The notes below the pieces were generated by a model. The model did no database searches. It was not told where the DNA came from and was given only the letters and a program-made list of their open reading frames with translations. A stretch of DNA of 38,621 nt, taken from Patescibacteria group bacterium (lineage in GTDB: Bacteria > Patescibacteriota > Microgenomatia > 2-02-FULL-39-11). This document shows, piece by piece, positions 35,181-38,621 of this stretch. The DNA lies in the NCBI GenBank assembly GCA_023379265.1, contig JAMCUI010000009.1:316908-355528 (forward strand). The letters run 5' to 3'. The stretch's first letter is position 1; each line of letters opens with the position of its first letter. The translations under genes were made by a program, and so were the position numbers.

Positions 35181-36503
35181 ATGGTACAACTTGAGAAAAT
35201 TGTTAGTCTTTGCAAAAGGAGGGGATTTATTTATCCTGGGAGTGAAATTTATGGAGGGTTGGGCGGAACTTGGGATTATGGACCCTTAGGGGTTTTGTTA
35301 AAGAAGAATATTAAAGATATCTGGTGGAAAGATATGGTGCAACTGCGGGATGATATAGTGGGAATTGATGCGGCAATCATGATGAATCCTCGGGCTTGGG
35401 TAGCTTCGGGACATGTGGAAGCATTTGTTGATCCGTTAGTGGAGTGTAAGATCTGTCATGCAAGGTTTAGGGCTGATAAGGGTGAGGAGATAAAAAAGCA
35501 TGAAGAAGAACATAGTAAAGAAAGTAAGGGAAAAAATATAAATGTGGAGTGGACTGAACCACAAAAATTCAATCTTCTGGTTAAGGCATACTTGGGGGTA
35601 ATAGAGGGGAAGCAGTCAGAAATATATCTGAGGGGAGAAATAACAAATGGAGTACATGTGAATTTCAGGAATATTCTTGATTCTACGAGGGTTAGAATAC
35701 CTTTTGGTATTGCTCAGATAGGAAAAGCTTTCAGAAATGAGATTACGCCCGGCAATTTTACATTCAGATCGAGAGAATTTGAGCAGATGGAGGTACAATT
35801 TTATATAAAACCTGATGAAGAAGAAGGTGAAAAGTGGTTTAATTTTTGGAAAGAAGACAGAATGAATTGGTATCTGAAATTGGGCATGAGAAAGGAGAAT
35901 TTGAGATTTAGAGATCATACGGATAAAGAAAGAGCGCATTATGCCAGAGTAGCTACAGATATTGAATACAATTCACCGTGGGGATGGTCAGAATTTATGG
36001 GTATTCATCATCGCGGAGATTGGGATTTGACCCGACATCAGAAATATAGTGGGCAGGATATGTCATATACAGACCCGTTTTCTGGGGAAAAATTTATTCC
36101 TTGGGATATAGAAACTTCTGCAGGTGTAGATAGGTCCGCCCTTTTTTTCCTTATTGACGCTTATCATGAAGAAAAAGATCGGGTTGTCATGAAAATTCAC
36201 CCAAGGCTTGCTCCTTATAAAGCTGCGGTATTTCCGCTTGTAGCCAACAAACCTGAACTTGTTGATAAAGCCAGGAAAATTTATAATGAGCTTAGAAGTG
36301 AAATGATGATATGCTGGGATGCAAGGGGAAACATAGGTAAAAGATATTTTGCCCAGGATGAAGCTGGTACTCCTTGGTGCATCACTGTAGATTATGATAC
36401 ATTAAAGGATGATACGGTGACTATACGAAACCGCGATACTACTGTACAGGTAAGGGTAAAAATAAGTGATTTATCAGCTGAAATTCAGAAATCTTTAGTT
36501 TAA
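35181..36503 (+). CDS. glyS: Glycyl-tRNA synthetase, single-chain (alpha2) class II type
   Basis: A 440-residue enzyme that charges tRNA-Gly in the cytoplasm. A TTG at 35175 is in frame, but ATG 35181 yields the normal start MVQLEKIVSLCKRRGFIYPG. GGTWDYGPLGVLL (residues 28-40) is the class signature; a C89-x2-C92 pair is a partial zinc-type site. FRNEITPGN and SREFEQMEVQFY form motif 2, and GVDRSALFFLIDAY motif 3. The C-terminal anticodon domain starts at LAPYKAAVFPLVAN. This is the homodimeric archaeal/eukaryotic-like form, not the alpha2-beta2 GlyQS form. It is controlled by the T-box that precedes it. No strong ribosome binding site is seen. Confidence 0.95.
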   Translation: MVQLEKIVSLCKRRGFIYPGSEIYGGLGGTWDYGPLGVLLKKNIKDIWWKDMVQLRDDIVGIDAAIMMNPRAWVASGHVEAFVDPLVECKICHARFRADKGEEIKKHEEEHSKESKGKNINVEWTEPQKFNLLVKAYLGVIEGKQSEIYLRGEITNGVHVNFRNILDSTRVRIPFGIAQIGKAFRNEITPGNFTFRSREFEQMEVQFYIKPDEEEGEKWFNFWKEDRMNWYLKLGMRKENLRFRDHTDKERAHYARVATDIEYNSPWGWSEFMGIHHRGDWDLTRHQKYSGQDMSYTDPFSGEKFIPWDIETSAGVDRSALFFLIDAYHEEKDRVVMKIHPRLAPYKAAVFPLVANKPELVDKARKIYNELRSEMMICWDARGNIGKRYFAQDEAGTPWCITVDYDTLKDDTVTIRNRDTTVQVRVKISDLSAEIQKSLV

Positions 36504-36506
36504 TAA

Positions 36507-36512
36507 AAGGAG
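36507..36512 (+). promoter_or_regulatory. Strong ribosome binding site for the small membrane protein
   Basis: AAGGAG lies 6 bases before the ATG at 36519, the clearest Shine-Dalgarno site in the right half of the window. It fixes the start of that gene. Confidence 0.7.
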
Positions 36513-36518
36513 AAGAAA

Positions 36519-36977
36519 ATGAAAAAAATTATTATTGGAGTTATTATCGCTATTATCGTCATTATGGTTATTGTCTTTTTTGCGGTTAAGGGTATGGTTT
36601 CAAATAAACCCGCCGTAACAGATGTCACTCCTACTCCTACAGTCGCGTTTCCCACGGTTTCAAGCAGTGTTGAAGTTAGTCTAGCATCGAATAATGGTAA
36701 TAAGTCTTTATCTTTGGATATAAAAGGGATACCTTCCGATACACAATCAGTAGAATATGAGATGACTTATGTAACTGGAGCAGGGATTCCCCGAGGAGTA
36801 TTGGGGAAAATTACGCTTAAAGGTGGAGAGTCAGAGGTCAAACGGGATGATATAGTATTGGGAACCTGCAGTAGTGGAAAATGCGTTTATGATACGGGAG
36901 TTACTTCAATTGATCTTTCTCTGAAATTTAATTCATCTAATGGTATTAGTGTGTTTCAAAAAACGTATTCCCTGTAA
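36519..36977 (+). CDS. Hypothetical membrane-anchored small protein
   Basis: A 152-residue protein of unknown function. Residues 3-25 form a very hydrophobic isoleucine- and valine-rich helix that should anchor it in the membrane. A threonine/proline/serine-rich spacer (VTPTPTVAFPTVSSS) follows, then a small beta-rich outer domain of about 100 residues ending in QKTYSL. CSSGKC near residues 127-132 could form a disulfide. It has a strong ribosome binding site and lies 15 bases after glyS, so it is probably read through from the T-box promoter. The layout suggests a secreted, tethered domain; no family is recognised. Confidence 0.75.
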   Translation: MKKIIIGVIIAIIVIMVIVFFAVKGMVSNKPAVTDVTPTPTVAFPTVSSSVEVSLASNNGNKSLSLDIKGIPSDTQSVEYEMTYVTGAGIPRGVLGKITLKGGESEVKRDDIVLGTCSSGKCVYDTGVTSIDLSLKFNSSNGISVFQKTYSL

Positions 36978-37612
36978 TGATGGAAAATCTCCAAATTACA
37001 GTGTTGACGGTAGGTCAAATGGTGACCAACTGTTACCTTCTTTATGATCCTGATACATTGTCTACTTTAATTATTGATCCCGGTGATGATGCTGAGTATA
37101 TTATCCGAAAATTAAAAGATATGAGTCTGAGGCCTGTATTCTTAGCAGCTACACATGGTCATTTTGACCATATTATGGCGGCTTTAGAGCTACAGCTTGC
37201 TTTTGATATTCCCTTTTATATAAACAAGAAAGATATATTCTTGATGAAGAATATGCAGCGATCAGCCCGGCATTTCCTGGGTATTCTTCAGGTTGATCCA
37301 CCACCACAAATTAACGGGTTTCTGACGGACAAAAAAATTTTGAATGTTGGTAATGAAAAGATAGAAATTCTAGAGACTCCAGGACATACTCCAGGAAGTG
37401 TTTGCCTTTATCAAGAAAAATCAAAATCTCTTTTTGGCGGCGACCTTTTGTTTGCTGGAGGAGGAGTAGGCAGGACAGACTTCTCCTATAGCAGTAGTGA
37501 TTTTCTGCAAAAATCTTTATATTCAATTTTAAGCTTGCCGGATGACACTACTATATTTCCAGGGCATGGTCCAAGTTTTACCTTGTCACAATATAAAAAC
37601 AATCATTGGTAA
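36977..37612 (+). CDS. MBL-fold metallo-hydrolase (glyoxalase II-like)
   Basis: A 211-residue metallo-beta-lactamase fold protein. The metal-binding motif THGHFDHI supplies H60, H62, D64 and H65. Further ligands are in ETPGHTPGSVCLY, GGDLLFAGGGVGRTD and FPGHGP. NCYLLYDPDTLSTLIIDPGDD is the typical glyoxalase II-like first strand pair. Such proteins hydrolyse thioesters such as S-lactoylglutathione or related substrates; the true substrate is unknown, and many bacteria carry several. The first ATG overlaps the previous TAA by one base, and a second ATG follows at 36980, so either start is possible. Confidence 0.88.
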   Translation: MMENLQITVLTVGQMVTNCYLLYDPDTLSTLIIDPGDDAEYIIRKLKDMSLRPVFLAATHGHFDHIMAALELQLAFDIPFYINKKDIFLMKNMQRSARHFLGILQVDPPPQINGFLTDKKILNVGNEKIEILETPGHTPGSVCLYQEKSKSLFGGDLLFAGGGVGRTDFSYSSSDFLQKSLYSILSLPDDTTIFPGHGPSFTLSQYKNNHW

Positions 37613-37695
37613 TAGGCACAAGTTGCATTCTTTGTTTAGAGCTGATAGACTCAAAAAAGGCATTGCTTTATTTGCGATAGGGGATTATATTTATT

Positions 37696-37701
37696 TATAT
37701 A
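37696..37701 (+). promoter_or_regulatory. Weak candidate promoter ahead of the PilM-like gene
   Basis: TTGCGA at 37672-37677 and TATATA at 37696-37701 are 18 bases apart in a 102-base gap after the MBL gene. Initiation would fall within a few bases of the ATG at 37715, giving an almost leaderless message. Both boxes are imperfect. Confidence 0.25.
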
Positions 37702-37714
37702 AACCTTACTGAAT

Positions 37715-38621
37715 ATGCTGTATATAGACTTTAATGACACTTCTGTTGAGTCGATACAAACGAACAAAAGTATATTGGGCGGAGAAAAAATTGTAAGTTG
37801 CGCCAGGCACGAGATATCAGACGGTCTTATAATAAACGGTCTTATTGTTGATCCGGAAAAGCTAAAATCCGAATTGAAAAGTATTTTTGCTTCAGGTTAC
37901 CCTAGATCCCAAAACGACAAGCAGGCCGCAATTACTATCTCTGATAAACAGGTAATCACACACAGATTCCCGTTGGACGACTCGGTAAGGGAGGAAAATA
38001 TTTCAGATGTAGTTATTGATCAGGCTAAGAAAATACTGCCTTACGATCCATCGGAGTTGGATAATTTTTACAGGATAGTAAACGACGAGAATGGAAAGAA
38101 AGGAATTCTCTATACCGCTACGGCAAAAAACACTATAGCCCATTTTGCAAAATTTTTATTGTCAATTGGAGTTAGTCCTCTTTTTATTTCATCAAGATCA
38201 TTTGCGGTTTTTGAGCTTGTGAAGGATGTGATTGGAGATAGTGAAAAAATTCTCTACTCCAGTATTGATAAAAAGACAGCGGAGTATATCATTTATGATA
38301 AATTTGGTCCTGTCAGTTCGATGCATAAGAAATTAAGCGGGAAGGGTTTTGCTACTGAAACTAGAAGTGTTTTGGCGGATTTGGAAAAAAACCATGATAT
38401 TCATGTATCAAAAATGGTATTAAACGGTATAGAATCAATGGAACTTCATGCGAGCGAGCTTTCAGAGGCATTAAACCTGCAAACGCTAAAGATGGGTGAT
38501 TTTATGGAAAGTGTTTTGCAGAAGGAAAAGTTGGGATTTGAGTCAGGCGGAATTCCTAAAATGCTTCTTTCAAATTCATTAGGCCTAATTTTTCTTTCCA
38601 GAACAAAGTCTCCGCTGTCTT
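37715..38621 (+). CDS. PilM-like actin-fold protein, type IV pilus assembly (partial at 3' end)
   Basis: An open frame of at least 302 codons runs from the ATG at 37715 off the right edge. The start MLYIDFNDTSVESIQTNK matches the 'G-I-D-x-G-xx-S-x-K-x-V' phosphate-1 region of PilM/FtsA-type proteins in a weakened form. HEISDGLIINGLIVDPEKLK corresponds to the 'G-x-I-xx-P-x-x-L' block, and ENISDVVIDQAKKILPYDPSEL to the PilM 'I-xxEAxxxIPFxxxEL' stretch. PilM is the cytoplasmic actin-like part of the type IV pilus platform, usually followed by pilN and pilO, which would lie beyond the window. The nucleotide-binding glycines look reduced. No ribosome binding site is obvious. Confidence 0.55.
   Translation, partial: MLYIDFNDTSVESIQTNKSILGGEKIVSCARHEISDGLIINGLIVDPEKLKSELKSIFASGYPRSQNDKQAAITISDKQVITHRFPLDDSVREENISDVVIDQAKKILPYDPSELDNFYRIVNDENGKKGILYTATAKNTIAHFAKFLLSIGVSPLFISSRSFAVFELVKDVIGDSEKILYSSIDKKTAEYIIYDKFGPVSSMHKKLSGKGFATETRSVLADLEKNHDIHVSKMVLNGIESMELHASELSEALNLQTLKMGDFMESVLQKEKLGFESGGIPKMLLSNSLGLIFLSRTKSPLS

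Noticed and set aside
1-38621. Alternative genetic code (UGA as glycine), as in Gracilibacteria and Absconditabacteria.
   Set aside because: UGA ends many genes at expected positions, several as ATGA overlaps, and no frame needs UGA read-through.
1-38621. tRNA, rRNA, CRISPR, insertion sequence or phage elements.
   Set aside because: No T-loop-like GTTCGAATC signatures, spaced repeats, transposase motifs or terminal inverted repeats were seen by eye; a tRNAscan-SE and ISfinder search would settle it.

Overview
The window reads as a stretch of chromosome from an AT-rich (by eye under 40% GC) bacterium, most likely a Patescibacteria/CPR member of Microgenomates type. This is inferred from several features: an almost purely one-strand run of surface-glycan genes, a DUF4012 membrane protein, a short RecO, a single-chain alpha2-type glycyl-tRNA synthetase and a PilM-like gene at the right edge. 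UGA acts as a normal stop in many genes, so this is not a lineage that reads UGA as glycine. Every gene I can support is on the + strand. I see no tRNA, rRNA, CRISPR array, insertion sequence or phage gene.

Region 1 (149-32267) is a surface polysaccharide cluster of 27 genes. They are tightly packed, and many start and stop codons overlap (ATGA junctions at 3948, 11406, 12542, 13849 and 14676). It holds six GT2 and six GT4 glycosyltransferases, a GT11 and a GT10 fucosyltransferase-like protein, four or five polytopic GT-C-like enzymes (one fused to an O-antigen ligase/polymerase domain), one Wzx-type flippase, a DegT/StrS sugar aminotransferase, two methyltransferases and a hexapeptide-repeat acyltransferase. 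At the 3' end are a mannose-1-phosphate guanylyltransferase and the initiating phosphoglycosyl transferase. The expected flow is as follows: the initiating transferase loads the first sugar-phosphate on undecaprenyl phosphate at the inner face. The GT2, GT4, GT10 and GT11 enzymes extend and decorate it using nucleotide sugars, and the flippase turns it over. The GT-C and ligase/polymerase proteins then add sugars from lipid carriers or join units on the outside.

Region 2 (32272-34840) holds a DUF4012 membrane-anchored protein and a short RecO.

Region 3 (34841-37612) is a glyS transcription unit: a consensus promoter, a very compact glycine T-box riboswitch with a transcription terminator, glyS, a small membrane-anchored protein and an MBL-fold hydrolase. 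The T-box is the most unusual element here. Its Stem I appears to be only about 35 nt, with a kink-turn and the GGC specifier in the terminal loop.

Region 4 (37715-38621) is a PilM-like gene that runs off the window.

Other oddities are a perfect 72-bp-period tandem duplication of a GT4 gene's 3' end followed by a decayed third copy, an in-frame heptamer-repeat insertion inside the StrS-family aminotransferase, and a 14-codon ORF with a good ribosome binding site coupled to a GT-C gene.
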